64,000 bases of DNA from Aphelocoma coerulescens (GCF_041296385.1 NC_091023.1:3844924-3908923), one strand, 5' to 3'; counted from the first letter of the stretch, positions 38,290 to 48,600 are shown. Made by a program: numbers and translations. Notes: generated by a model from the letters alone, not told the origin.

Positions 38290-40411
38290 TCACTCCTCCA
38301 GGCTGAAGATCTCGGCCTCCTTCTCCTTCCAAAAGGCGAAGCTGCGATCGATGTAGCGGCAAATCTCCTCCCCGTCCTCCCCGGGCTCCCGAGGTCGCTG
38401 GGCCGGGCTGTGCGAAGTCCCGAAGTACCGTGCCTTGATGTCGTCGAAGCCGTCGCGCCAGCCGCGCCGCCCGGCCGCGATCTCGTCGATGACGGCGCGG
38501 TGGAAGGCCCGCACAGCCCGCCAGCCATGCCGGCCCAGCTGCTCAAACACCTCGAAACAGAGCAGGTGGCGGCCTCGGCGCTCCTCGGGGGACAGGTCCT
38601 GCTCCAAGATGCGGAAATAGCCCAGCATGAATAGCTCCAGCGACAGGCTCTCGTACTCGGCCGGGCCGCCCCCCGCCACCGACACGAACTGCTCCGGGGA
38701 GAGCAGGGTGCGAGCGGGGGGCGGCGGCGGGGGGCGGCGGGAGGCGGCGTCCCGCCAGCCGCTCAGGAGCCTCTGGATGGCCGCCCTCTGCCGCGCCAGG
38801 CGGGCCGCCGCCCGCGCCCCGCTTCCCGCTGTCTCCCGAGGGTCCCCGGCGGCGGGCCGTAAGGGCGCGTAAGCGGAGCGTCTCCAGTGGCTCAGGAAGA
38901 GCATCACGATCCGTTCCTTCCTCAAGCTGCCCCACTCTGGCCCCGGCCCCTTCCCCGGGGAGCCGCCGCCGTCGGAAAACGCCTCCTCGCAGCTGATGCC
39001 TGAGTCGCTGGCGGCCTCCGCCTCGCCGCCCCCGGCCGGCGCGCTCCCCGCGGCCCCCCAGGCGGGCTCGAAGGCGCCGCGCAGGCTGCGGACGCAGACT
39101 CCGCACTGCCGGATTTCCCGCTGCGCCAGGCTGCCCCCTGGCTCCCGGGGATGCCCGCCGGCGGCGGGGAGAGCGGAGGTAGCGGCGGGCGCCGTGACGG
39201 CAGCGCGGGGACCCTGCACCCCCTCGGCGTGGGCCAGCAGCGCGGCCAGGCTGTTGACGGCTCCGGCCAGGCGGCCGCACCAGAGGGGCAGGGGCTGTCC
39301 CGGGGCAGGCGGGGGGCTGCGGACGGAAATGCTGAGCAGCGGGGCGGGCAGGAGGGCGCGTAGCTCCCGCACCAGGCGCCGCAGCTCGCCCTGGTACACC
39401 TCGCCGCGCCGCCGCAGCCGCAGGCTCTCCACTGCCCTCTCCAACTGATGCAGGTCTGCCTCGGTCAGCAGCTCCCCGAACGGACCCAGCACGGCCTGGT
39501 GGGAGCGCGAGAAGCTCCAGGAGCCTGCATCCTGCGGAGAGAGGCGGTCAGCGACTTTCGACAGCCCATGCCCCTTCTACTCCCCGTGCCCCTCGTACCT
39601 GCCCTCCCGCCGGGTCCTCGTCCGCCAGTCGGGCCCGCAGCCGCCGCACCATCACTTGCCGCTTCCACTCGGGGATGAGCCGGCCCCGCTCATCGTGCGT
39701 GGGCACCAGGGAGTCCACGTCTACCTCCGCGGGGTTCGGCCAGGGGGGCCCCACGGGCCCAGCCGTCCCGTCCTGTGTGGATACAGTCATGGGGGGCTCG
39801 AAGGGCTACAGCGGCCGAGAGGACGAGCCGGGGGCCGCGGGCCGAGCCAGCGACCTACCGGGTGGGCGAGGAAGGGCGCCGGGATCCTGGCCCGCTGCGA
39901 GGGCTTGCGGAGCTTCAGCTCCGCCGGCACCGACCTGCCGGGCTCCATCCCCTGCCGGGCCGAGCGGCTGCTGGGGGCAGAGGCGCGGGCCTCCTCCTGG
40001 GGGAGGGCAGCAAGGGGAGGTGGGCCCCAGCACCTCCAGCCCCCCCCCCCCAGCTGAGGGGTGAGCCGACACATCACCCCGGTCCTTGGGGAGAACCCTT
40101 CTCGGAGGAGAGCCACGGGTGGATCTCATTCCTTCAGAGGACAGGACGGAGCTGAGGAATCCCTGCTGCCCGCTCTCCCCCAGAGGTGCACTACGACGCC
40201 CCTGCAGCCAAGGACCGAGCCCGGGGCCGCCCCATGGTCCCCCATGGCCGCCAGCCCTTCTTGGGGCATCCCATGCCCCCAGCCCGTCCTCCCGCTCCCT
40301 GAGGTGACATTCATCGGGGATGGGGATGCCCACTGCCCCAGGCCCAGTGGGGTCTTACCTGCACGGGGCTGAGCTGGCTGCCGAAGTTAGGGGGTTGGGT
40401 CCTGTCGTGCC
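38290..40411 (-). CDS. ESPNL: ESPNL, espin-like protein, C-terminal 534 residues (5' part not in the adjacent sequence)
   Basis: Espin-family actin-binding protein of hair-cell stereocilia. Exons on the - strand: 40411-40359 (least certain), 39996-39859, 39772-39599, 39531-38290; they join in frame. The diagnostic espin-family segment VDVDSLVPTHDERGRLIPEW, followed by KRQVMVRRLRARLADE, is in exon 39772-39599. The large last exon begins DAGSWSFSRSHQAVLGPFGELL and ends in an acidic ...FWKEKEAEIFSLEE. It contains a Pro-rich run and several Trp/Arg helices (FLSHWRRSAY, LLSGWRDAASR). The N-terminal ankyrin repeats of the family are not present up to 41.6 kb; the tandem array begins there. Either a large intron contains the array or the gene is broken. 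Confidence 0.85.
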
Positions 40412-41592
40412 CTGCTCAGGGAACACCCAGAGGTGGTGCAGCTGCACCCCCAAAGTCCCTGTGTGGAAAGCAACGAGCAATACGGGGCAGGAGGGGAGGT
40501 TGGAGTGGTCGGGCAGCCCTGGAGAGGACAGGGGCCAGGGCTGCAGTGCTGGGGCAGGGCACAGAGGCATTGAGCATTGTATTAATATTTGATGGGGCAT
40601 CGAGTGGCAGCACCAGGGCTCAGTGGGTGGAACTGGCGCTGTTCCTGGAGATAGTAGCTTGGTGACTTGGCTCCAAGCCTTGTCCTGCTCTTGGGGCCAA
40701 TGGAGAATGGTCGAGACTGGTCATGGCCCCAGGCCAGGTGCTGGGGACAGAGGAAGCCTCTTGCTCGGGGGCACTGAGGGCAGGTTCTGGCAGTGGGGGA
40801 TCTTCAGCAGAGGGATCTGCTGCACTGCTGCCTGGGCATGTGTTACTGGCATTCAGCCACATTTGTGTTCTTTCTCTCCCTCACCATCCATTATATATGG
40901 CCAGGATGGACTCTTGGGGCTCACTTACATGTGAGAAATTCAATCGAGGACCTGGAATAAAATTAGGAAGCAGCAGATCTAAGCCTATAAACACCGATTA
41001 GCTGGTGAGGATCCATTACAGAGTCAGCCTCTCAATCCCTCCCTGGCTCCAGTGCAGGCTGACACCCAGCTCTCATGGGGGGGATGAGCTTTTGCTGCCC
41101 AGCGACAGAGCCACAGTGGGAGCGCAGGTTGTGCTTTGCTGTACTGTAGGGGGGAGAATTTGCTGAAAGCCCTTTGGTGGATGGTTGTGCCAGGGCTGTC
41201 TCCCCCAGCCCTGGAGAGTTTCTCCCAGGATTGCAGCTCTCCATAGTGCAAGGGTGCACAGGAGCATGAGAGGAGAGGAGGTTCTGCCCCAAACCTCGAT
41301 CTTGGCCTCTTTTCTCCTTCTGTTCCTTAGGAAAGCAGGCACTGGCCTCTTTGGAATCTGCTCAGAGTCTCAGGGGACTTTCCCTTTCTCTCTTTTCCTT
41401 TCTCTTCTTTACCTTTCCCTCACCCTCTTCTCCCTTTCCATTTCCCAGCTGCATAGCCACAAGGATGAGCAAAGCAGCACAGAAACAACCAAGGATGGCC
41501 TGTCTCTTTCAGTTTCAACAACCACATTCATCCCTCTCCGCCAGTTCTTCAGCCATATCCCACCCTCTGCCCAAGATCCCAAAATCGTATCC
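40412..41592. other. Unassigned stretch between ESPNL exons and the array
   Basis: Probably ESPNL intron. I see no ankyrin-type exon, no known repeat and no RNA gene. A CT-rich tract covers about 41376-41450. Confidence 0.5.
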
Positions 41593-41852
41593 TTCCCTCT
41601 CCCACAGCTCCCACTCCCCCAGTGCTGCAGTAATGAGCAAACAGGCAAAAAAGCCAGGCAAGGCCCTTCTGAGCACCCTGGTTTTCATTTCAGAGGGGCC
41701 ATGGAGGCTCCACTTCAAATGGGAACAAGGGGAGGAGGTGCAGGTGGTCCCCTGAGGCCAGCTCTTCTGCCCCGCTCCCTCAGCAGCCGCAATGGACCGG
41801 CCTGGCCTGGCCCGTTTCTGTCCAGCTCCTCCAGCTCTCTCCGGGCCCGCTG
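41593..41852 (-). pseudogene. Diverged, truncated relic of the array unit (3' end of the RING gene)
   Basis: Aligns by eye to the region around and beyond the RING stop codon in the array (for example 42462-42709). Shared blocks include CCCACAGCTCCCACTCCC, GAGCAA(A/G)CAGGCA, CCTGGTTTTCA(T/G)TTCAGA and the block CCCGTTTCTGTCCAGCTCC followed by GCTCTCTCCGGGCCCGCT. Similarity stops abruptly at about 41852. It is clearly more diverged than the array units are from each other, so it is an older copy; the RING itself is missing. Confidence 0.8.
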
Positions 41853-41921
41853 AGTGATTCCAGCTCAGCTCTGCAGGGCATCCTCCAGGCCAAGCAAGAC
41901 CAGAGAGAGACGAGAGGCTCG

Positions 41922-42222
41922 TGTGGCTGGTTCCACACAGAAGGCAGCTTTATTGTTGATCCCCTCTGGCAAAGGGGAAAGCCAGGGACGAGAGCTCCCT
42001 CTCCACATGGGCAGAGGGCTGGCTTTTATAGGGATACAGGGGATGGGTGAAGGCCAATGGGTTACAAAGGATCTGCATGGGGTCTCCTAAAGGATTGTGG
42101 GTCTGTCTTTTCTCACCCTGACCATAGAGGTGGTTGCATTTCCAGGGTGTCCTCCTGGGCGATTGTGCAATCTCTTATCTCAGCAGAGATCCCTCCAGGG
42201 CAGGGACTGGGCATACCCCACA
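41922..42222 (-). mobile_element. Solo LTR at the left edge of the array
   Basis: In - orientation it starts TGTGG and ends CCACA, with a TATAAAAG box (42023-42030) and, about 70 bp further, an AATAAA signal (41949-41954). This is a compact LTR of about 301 bp. No matching target-site duplication is visible, because its right end coincides with the first base of array sequence at 42223. The assignment rests on structure only; I cannot name the family. Confidence 0.65.
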
Positions 42223-42224
42223 TT

Positions 42225-42470
42225 TGTGTATTAGCTGGGAGGCACATTGTGATGGATAGGTGTGATCGGGACGGAATAACAACGGACCCTGTTATGAAGT
42301 TTCACCACAGACGTCAGATTAAAGGAGATATTATTCCGTGTGTCCGGCGCTAATAAAGAATGCCTGTTTTCTAATGCTTCAAATGAATAAAACAGTCTAT
42401 TTACAACTAATTTTGCTACCAATATGCTGCTCTCTACCTAAGTTCCTACGACTATGTGCTTTCCCTCCCA
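42225..42470 (+). other. LTR-like / poly(A)-signal block at start of each unit
   Basis: An AT-rich + strand block with TCCGGCGCTAATAAAGAATG and a second AATAAA about 37 bp later (near 42388), unlike the GC-rich rest of the unit. It resembles the R/U5 part of an LTR. On the - strand it is the 3' flank of the RING gene, where TTTATT-containing sequence gives no - strand AATAAA. Repeated in every unit. Confidence 0.35.
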
Positions 42471-42556
42471 CAGCTCCCACTCCCTCAGTCTTGCGGTGAC
42501 GAGCAAGCAGGCAGAAGAAACCAGGCGAAGTTCTTCTCGGCATCCTGGTTTTCAGT

Positions 42557-43081
42557 TCAGAAAGGCCATCGAAGCTGCCAATCCGGGGGGAGCACGGTGG
42601 GACGGCGCCCGTTGTCCCCTCCGCCCAGCGCTTCCCGTTCGCTCAGCGGCCACCTGCTCTCCTGCTGCCCGTTTCTGTCCAGCTCCTGCAGCTCTCTCCG
42701 GGCCCGCTGGCGGGGCACAGGGCTCGGCGGCCGATCCCCAGCAGCCAATCTTCGGCGCCGGCCACCTCCAGCAGCTGCCTCCTGCTGCTGCTCCTGCTGC
42801 TGCCGCTGCCGCCACCGCGCCACGAAGGGATGGAGGCGGCGGCGCCGCGGGGCCAGCGCGGCACGGTTGTCCCGGCCCTGCAGCAGGCGGATGGCCCCAA
42901 TGGGCTCTCGGCAGATGGGGCAGGTGGCAGCGGCGTCGGGGGCAGCCCGGGGCTGGATGCAGGCGTGGCAGAACACGTGTCCGCAGGGCTCCAGGGCAGC
43001 GGGGCTTTGGAGGGGATCCACGCAGATGCGGCAGATCCTGACGGCTCGCGGCGCTGCTGGCTCTTGCCGGGCCTCCTCCAT
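42557..43081 (-). CDS. RING-finger protein, copy 1, 174 aa
   Basis: Predicted C3HC4 RING protein, probably an E3 ubiquitin ligase. Zinc ligands are Cys17, Cys20, Cys33, His35, Cys38, Cys41, Cys54 and Cys57 (ICRICVDPL, LEPCGHVFCHAC, TCPICREPI). After the RING come a basic patch (RRRR at 79-82), a Gln/Glu-rich helix (about 91-101), a second RRRR at 108-111 and a Trp-rich end (DWQLRWPF). There is no membrane segment or B-box. The chosen ATG (43081) has G at -3 and G at +4. The frame is open for 38 codons upstream to a TGA but contains no other ATG, so an upstream spliced exon could add residues. I do not recognise the family beyond RING; low-complexity GC-rich coding is notable. The same gene is present in every unit, on the same strand as ESPNL. 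Confidence 0.8.
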   Translation of the reverse strand: MEEARQEPAAPRAVRICRICVDPLQSPAALEPCGHVFCHACIQPRAAPDAAATCPICREPIGAIRLLQGRDNRAALAPRRRRLHPFVARWRQRQQQEQQQEAAAGGGRRRRLAAGDRPPSPVPRQRARRELQELDRNGQQESRWPLSEREALGGGDNGRRPTVLPPDWQLRWPF

Positions 43082-43187
43082 TGCTGCTCCCTCCTCCTGG
43101 CCTCCTCTCAGCTGCTGCTGGCAGGACTCGAAGGCTTGGCTTCCACTGGTGGCACTCAGATCTTCCTCGGCCTCTCGTGGGACGCAC

Positions 43188-43320
43188 AAGCTCCTCGGTC
43201 ACTGGCAGCACCCAGACGCTCCTTGGTCACTTGGCAGGACTCAAAGGCTCCTCACTCGCTGGCGGCACTGAGAAGCTCCTCAGACACTGGCAGCGCTCGG
43301 AAGCTCCTCGGCTGCCAGTG
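43188..43320 (-). repeat. 28-bp degenerate minisatellite upstream of RING ORF (unit 1)
   Basis: Five imperfect copies of a 28-bp motif; on the + strand the consensus is AAGCTCCTCGGTCACTGGCA followed by GCACTGAG. Because 28 is not a multiple of three it cannot be a protein repeat. It occupies the space just before the RING ATG. Equivalent blocks: 46601-46733, 49984-50116, 53369-53501, 56784-56916, 60167-60299, 63550-63682. Confidence 0.85.
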
Positions 43321-43404
43321 TGTCACAGGCTGAGTGCTGTGGCACTACCCAGCGCTGGTGGCCACAGTTACCTACCCACTGCAGGTGAGGTCATAGTGAT
43401 CATG

Positions 43405-43420
43405 GCTGGTGACATCACAG
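43405..43420 (-). promoter_or_regulatory. CRE-like element upstream of RING ORF
   Basis: TGACATCA (43410-43417) is one base from a cAMP-response element and lies about 330 bp upstream of the RING start, next to TGATCATGG and GAGGTCATAG motifs. It is unchanged in all seven units. A promoter here is only inferred. Confidence 0.3.
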
Positions 43421-43529
43421 GGCTCTAAGGGCACGCCCAGGAGCTCCCCCATCCACAGAGATGGACCCTGTGGCACAAAGCCGACCTGGCAGTGGGCTCA
43501 GTGCTCACCCAGCTGCCTTCCAGGCGGTC

Positions 43530-43835
43530 TCTGCTGGGGTGGGGCTGTGCCAGTCACACTCGCCAGGACCTGCTCTGCAGAGCTGCTTTCCATGGTGTGT
43601 CCTGGTGCCTGGGGCTGCACCTCCCCAGGGGCAGGACCCTGCATAGCCCTTGGTTGAACTTCAGGAGGTTCCATCAGCCCATTTCTCCAGCTTGTTGAGG
43701 TCCTTGTGGGCGCAGAGTCATCCTCTGGTGTCTCTGCAGCTCCTCCCACTGTAGGAAATTCAGCAAACTTGCTGAGGGTGCCCTGGGCCCCATTATTCAG
43801 GCCACTAGCAAGAAGGAAGTCCCAGTACTGGTGCC
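43530..43835 (-). mobile_element. CR1 LINE fragment inside array unit 1
   Basis: On the - strand the sequence follows the CR1 reverse-transcriptase region: GGCACCCTCAGCAAGTTTGC, then a GCTGCAGAGACACCAGAGGA block, AGCTGGAGAAATGGGCTGAT and CTCCTGAAGTTCAACCAAGG. It carries a deletion after TTTGCTGA (the usual GACACCAA is missing) and other breaks. The same fragment with the same breaks sits in each unit (about 46943-47248, 50326-50631, 53711-54016, 57126-57431, 60509-60814, 63892-64000), so it was captured before amplification. Confidence 0.8.
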
Positions 43836-44419
43836 TGGGCTACACTTGTCAGACACTGAAATATTATCGTTTATGGCTTAAACATTTGCATGAAGGACTT
43901 TAAAAACTATATTACAAAAGCTGCAGAGAAGACTACCATACGCTGAATGGGGCTCTGAGAGGCCCATCACCACTCACTGATGAAGATAAGACCAAGTAAC
44001 AACTCAGGGCTGGGGAGATTCACAAAGCACAAGCTTAACACCTCCAAGGTGGAGACCACAGCCCCAGGCCTATCAGCTGCCAGGCTGGCACAGACCCTGC
44101 ACCAAAGGGTGGAGGGAGAGAGGCTTTGGATGGGTGTTGGAAAAGCCTCTGGGCAGAGGCGCAGTGAGTGCCCGTCCTCCCCTGCGCAGAGGAGCCCAGC
44201 TGAGGGGCCCCTTCACCGGGGAAAAGCCGCAGCCATGGGAAGGACAGCAGGGGGGCTGTCATGGCCCATCAAAGGCCCCCCAAAGGGGCCCTCAGACCCT
44301 ACAGCAGAGATGATGCAACAAATCCCCAGTGTTGCAAGGGACAGCGTCAAACTGGCCCCTGCAAGGGAGGCACGTGGGCATTCCCACCTGGCCCAAAGTG
44401 GGCATTAATCCCTGGGATT

Positions 44420-44660
44420 CTGTACTCTGCGGCGTGTGGCAGCGTGGTGCAGCGTGGCGCAGTGTGGCGTGGCACGGCGGCCGGGGACCCTCAGCACCAA
44501 GGAGAGCAGATGGAAGGGAGCAACGAGACGTCACTGGGAGTCTCGGAAGAGCGATACGCTTCCTTAGCCCTGTCACCTCTCTCCCTGTTCCCCCCCACCC
44601 TTTTAATATTAAATAAAATACATCCCTTTTTTGGCACCAACATCTAACCTCGTTGGGGTT
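44420..44660 (+). other. LTR/leader-like block with AATAAA (unit 1)
   Basis: A GTGGCGCAG-type short repeat (44428-44480) is followed by AATAAAATACATCCC and then TTTTTTGGCACCAACATCTA, resembling the end of an LTR followed by a degenerate primer-binding-like TGGCACCAAC. It occurs in units 1-6. No gag or pol coding is recognisable after it. The retroviral reading is speculative. Confidence 0.3.
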
Positions 44661-45269
44661 TTAATCTCAGTTTTGGATATAGTTTGAACATTTCAAGTTC
44701 TTTCTGGTCTATACGCAGAGACATAATTTTTCTTTGCTCTTCTGGGTCTAAACTGGATCGTAACAACACTGCTGATGATCAGCCTCCACCTCAGCTTCAC
44801 GCTGCTGATCAACACCCTCTACTTAAAAACCCGGAGTATCAACAGTTAAAATCACTTCCTCACAGGGCAGAGCCTATTTGCAAAGTTCCACCTTCCCCAA
44901 GCCACCTGCTTTCTCCGAGCTCATGAGAAATGTCTGGCTGATCATTTATCAGCCCCAGTGAGCATTTTCCCCTTCAAATACAACAGCTTTGGAATACAAC
45001 AGAGAATCTGTACAATTGTTTGCCTCTTCTTCCACTTATCCTGAAAATACCATTGTAGCACTCCACACCGAAAGCACTGCAAGACACTGAGGTTGTTTGG
45101 CAGAGACTCTCCAGCACCAGGCACCTCCAGGGCCCTGCTGCTGCTGCCACCATCCCTGCCACCACAGCCCCGCTGTGCAGGGAATGGAAGAGGCTGTGAT
45201 GACAACAGGCCACCCCTGCAGCACAGTTCTCCACCTGCAGCTGGGAGGCCTGCGGTCACAGCGCTGCTC

Positions 45270-45377
45270 CTAAGTACCGCTGTCAACAAATTCCACCAGT
45301 TCAAGGATTTCTGTAGGATTTTGCAGCGCTGAGAAGTTGATCTCGTCTGGATTCTGTGCTGGGGAATTGCTCTCCAT
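45270..45377 (-). CDS. Small conserved ORF (35 aa) in GC-rich promoter-like block
   Basis: ATG in an AACATGG context opens a 35-aa acidic ORF (MESNSPAQNPDEINFSALQN, then ...EILELVEFVDSGT). It is unchanged in all six units that include it (48653-48760, 52038-52145, 55453-55560, 58838-58945, 62221-62328). It lies about 2.2 kb upstream of the RING ORF on the same strand, just after a CpG-rich stretch with a CACGTGGCC E-box. It could be a stand-alone small protein, a first coding exon, or chance. Confidence 0.3.
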   Translation of the reverse strand: MESNSPAQNPDEINFSALQNPTEILELVEFVDSGT

Positions 45378-45520
45378 GTTTTCGTCGCTGGCCACGTGGT
45401 CCCCGCGGGCCCCGCACGGGCGCCGGCTCCATTCAGCGCCTCTCTGTGTGCGGAGCGCCGAGAAAGAGAAACCGCTGCCGCCGCCTCTGCCCTTCTGCTC
45501 GCAGCAGAAGCTAAAAGTAA
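45378..45520 (-). promoter_or_regulatory. CpG-rich promoter-like block in each array unit
   Basis: The only strongly CpG-rich stretch outside the RING ORF: it contains GGCGGCGGCAGCGG, GGCGCCGGC-type sequence and a CACGTGG E-box on the - strand, directly upstream of the 35-aa ORF. No TATA box. Likely transcription start region for a - strand transcript of the unit; inferred from composition only. Confidence 0.35.
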
Positions 45521-45637
45521 TATTGAAGCACTCGGTGAATGTGACCACCAGACACCCCTTATGACGACCTCCAGGACCAAAAAAGGACTTCCAGTAGAAG
45601 GCAAATGCATGCAAATTAGTTCTAGGAAAGTGGTGTT

Positions 45638-48600
45638 TGTGTATTAGTTGGGAGGCACATTGTGATGGATAGGTGTGATCGGGACGGAATAACAACGGAC
45701 CCTGTTATGAAGTTTCACCACAGACGTCAGATTAAAGGAGATATTATTCCATGTGTCCGGCGCTAATAAAGAATGCCTGCTTTCTAATGCTTCAAATGAA
45801 TAAAACAGTCTATTTACAACTAATTTTGCTATCAATATGCTACTCTCTACCTAAGTTCCTATGACTATGAGCTTTCCCTCCCACAGCTCCCACTCCCTCA
45901 GTCTTGCGGTGACGAGCAAGCAGGCAGAAGAAACCAGGCGAAGTTCTTCTCGGCATCCTGGTTTTCAGTTCAGAAAGGCCATCGAAGCTGCCAATCCGGG
46001 GGGAGCACGGTGGGACGGCGCCCGTTGTCCCCTCCGCCCAGCGCTTCCCGCTCGCTCAGCGGCCACCTGCTCTCCTGCTGCCCGTTTCTGTCCAGCTCCT
46101 GCAGCTCTCTCCGGGCCCGCTGGCGGGGCACAGGGCTCGGCGGCCGATCCCCAGCAGCCAATCTTCGGCGCCGGCCACCTCCAGCAGCTGCCTCCTGCTG
46201 CTGCTCCTGCTGCTGCCGCTGCCGCCACCGCGCCACGAAGGGATGGAGGCGGCGGCGCCGCGGGGCCAGCGCGGCACGGTTGTCCCGGCCCTGCAGCAGG
46301 CGGATGGCCCCAATGGGCTCTCGGCAGATGGGGCAGGTGGCAGCGGCGTCGGGGGCAGCCCGGGGCTGGATGCAGGCGTGGCAGAACACGTGTCCGCAGG
46401 GCTCCAGGGCAGCGGGGCTTTGGAGGGGATCCACGCAGATGCGGCAGATCCTGACGGCTCGCGGCGCTGCTGGCTCTTGCCGGGCCTCCTCCATTGCTGC
46501 TCCCTCCTCCTGGCCTCCTCTCAGCTGCTGCTGGCAGGACTCGAAGGCTTGGCTTCCACTGGTGGCACTCAGATCTTCCTCGGCCTCCCGTGGGACGCAC
46601 AAGCTCCTCGGTCACTGGCAGCACCCAGACGCTCCTTGGTCACTTGGCAGGACTCAAAGGCTCCTCACTCGCTGGCAGCACTGAGAAGCTCCTCAGACAC
46701 TGGCAGCGCTCAGAAGCTCCTCGGCTGCCAGTGTGTCACAGGCTGAGTGCTGTGGCACTACCCAGCGCTGGTGGCCACAGTTACCTACCCACTGCAGGTG
46801 AGGTCATAGTGATCATGGCTGGTGACATCACAGGGCTCTAAGGGCACGCCCAGGAGCTCCCCCATCCACAGAGATGGACCCTGTGGCACAAAGCCGACCT
46901 GGCAGTGGGCTCAGTGCTCACCCAGCTGCCTTCCAGGCGGTCTCTGCTGGGGTGGGGCTGTGCCAGTCACACTCGCCAGGACCTGCTCTGCAGAGCTGCT
47001 TTCCATGGTGTGTCCTGGTGCCTGGGGCTGCACCTCCCCAGGGGCAGGACCCTGCATAGCCCTTGGTTGAACTTCAGGAGGTTCCATCAGCCCATTTCTC
47101 CAGCTTGTTGAGGTCCTTGTGGGCACAGAGTCATCCTCTGGTGTCTCTGCAGCTCCTCCCACTGTAGGAAATTCAGCAAACTTGCTGAGGGTGCCCTGGG
47201 CCCCATTATTCAGGCCACTAGCAAGAAGGAAGTCCCAGTACTGGTGCCTGGGCTACACTTGTCAGACACTGAAATATTATCGTTTATGGATTAAACATTT
47301 GCATGAAGGACTTTAAAAACTGTATTACAAAAGCTGCAGAGAAGACTACCATAGCCTGAATGGGGCTCTGAGAGGCCCATCACCACTCAGGGCTGGGGAG
47401 ATTCACAAAGCACAAGCTTAACACCTCCAAGGTGGAGACCACAGCCCCAGGCCTATCAGCTGCCAGGCTGGCACAGACCCTGCACCAAAGGGTGGAGGGA
47501 GAGAGGCTTTGGATGGGTGTTGGAAAAGCCTCTGGGCAGAGGCGCAGTGAGTGCCCGTCCTCCCCTGCGCAGAGGAGCCCAGCTGAGGGGCCCCTTCACC
47601 GGGGAAAAGCCGCAGCCATGGGAAGGACAGCAGGGGGGCTGTCATGGCCCATCAAAGGCCCCCCAAAGGGGCCCTCAGACCCTACAGCAGAGATGATGCA
47701 ACAAATCCCCAGTGTTGCAAGGGACAGCGTCAAACTGGCCCCTGCAAGGGAGGCACGTGGGCATTCCCACCTGGCCCAAAGTAGGCATTAATCCCTGGGA
47801 TTCTGTACTCTGCGGCGTGTGGCAGCGTGGTGCAGCGTGGCGCAGTGTGGCGTGGCACGGCGGCCGGGGACCCTCAGCACCAAGGAGAGCAGATGGAAGG
47901 GAGCAACGAGACGTCACTGGGAGTCTCGGAAGAGCGATACGCTTCCTTAGCCCTGTCACCTCTCTCCCTGTTCCCCCCCACCCTTTTAATATTAAATAAA
48001 ATACATCCCTTTTTTGGCACCAACATCTAACCTCGTTGGGGTTTTAATCTCAGTTTTGGATATAGTTTGAACATTTCAAGTTCTTTCTGGTCTATACGCA
48101 GAGACATAATTTTTCTTTGCTCTTCTGGGTCTAAACTGGATCGTAACAACACTGCTGATGATCAGCCTCCACCTCAGCTTCACGCTGCTGATCAACACCC
48201 TCTACTTAAAAACCCGGAGTATCAACAGTTAAAATCACTTCCTCACAGGGCAGAGCCTATTTGCAAAGTTCCACCTTCCCCAAGCCACCTGCTTTCTCCG
48301 AGCTCATGAGAAATGTCTGGCTGATCATTTATCAGCCCCAGTGAGCATTTTCCCCTTCAAATACAACAGCTTTGGAATACAACAGAGAATCTGTACAATT
48401 GTTTGCCTCTTCTTCCACTTATCCTGAAAATACCATTGTAGCACTCCACACCGAAAGCACTGCAAGACACTGAGGTTGTTTGGCAGAGACTCTCCAGCAC
48501 CAGGCACCTCCAGGGCCCTGCTGCTGCTGCCACCATCCCTGCCAGCACAGCCCCGCTGTGCAGGGAATGGAAGAGGCTGTGATGACAACAGGCCACCCCT

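Larger units (their letters stand above)
42225..45637 (-). repeat. Array unit 1 (3413 bp)
   Basis: First complete unit. It carries the 30-bp segment near 43975-44004 (shared only with unit 4), and its left landmark reads AGCTGGG, as in unit 7. It contains the RING ORF 42557-43081, minisatellite 43188-43320, CR1 piece about 43530-43835 and small ORF 45270-45377. Confidence 0.95.

Noticed and set aside
43082..43189. Longer RING ORF starting at 43189 (210 aa)
   Set aside because: The codon there is TTG, not ATG. The first ATG in frame is at 43081 with a strong context, so I annotated 174 aa; the upstream frame may still matter if spliced.
42552..43211. 219-aa and 224-aa open frames overlapping the RING ORF in other frames and on the other strand
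   Set aside because: They are compositional shadows of the GC-rich RING gene; no domain or motif, and the zinc-ligand pattern exists only in the RING frame.
43498..43749. 83-aa - strand ORF with a gtgagc donor as an exon of the RING gene
   Set aside because: The sequence is recognisable CR1 reverse-transcriptase remnant with breaks, so its open frame is not taken as host coding.
44690..44935. 80-aa + strand ORF as a retroviral gag remnant
   Set aside because: No gag motif (no zinc knuckle, no major homology region); it may just follow LTR-like sequence, so I did not call a viral gene.
44942..45610. 222-aa - strand open frame repeated in every unit
   Set aside because: Low-complexity, no recognisable domain, overlaps the 35-aa ORF in another frame; its conservation follows from overall unit identity.
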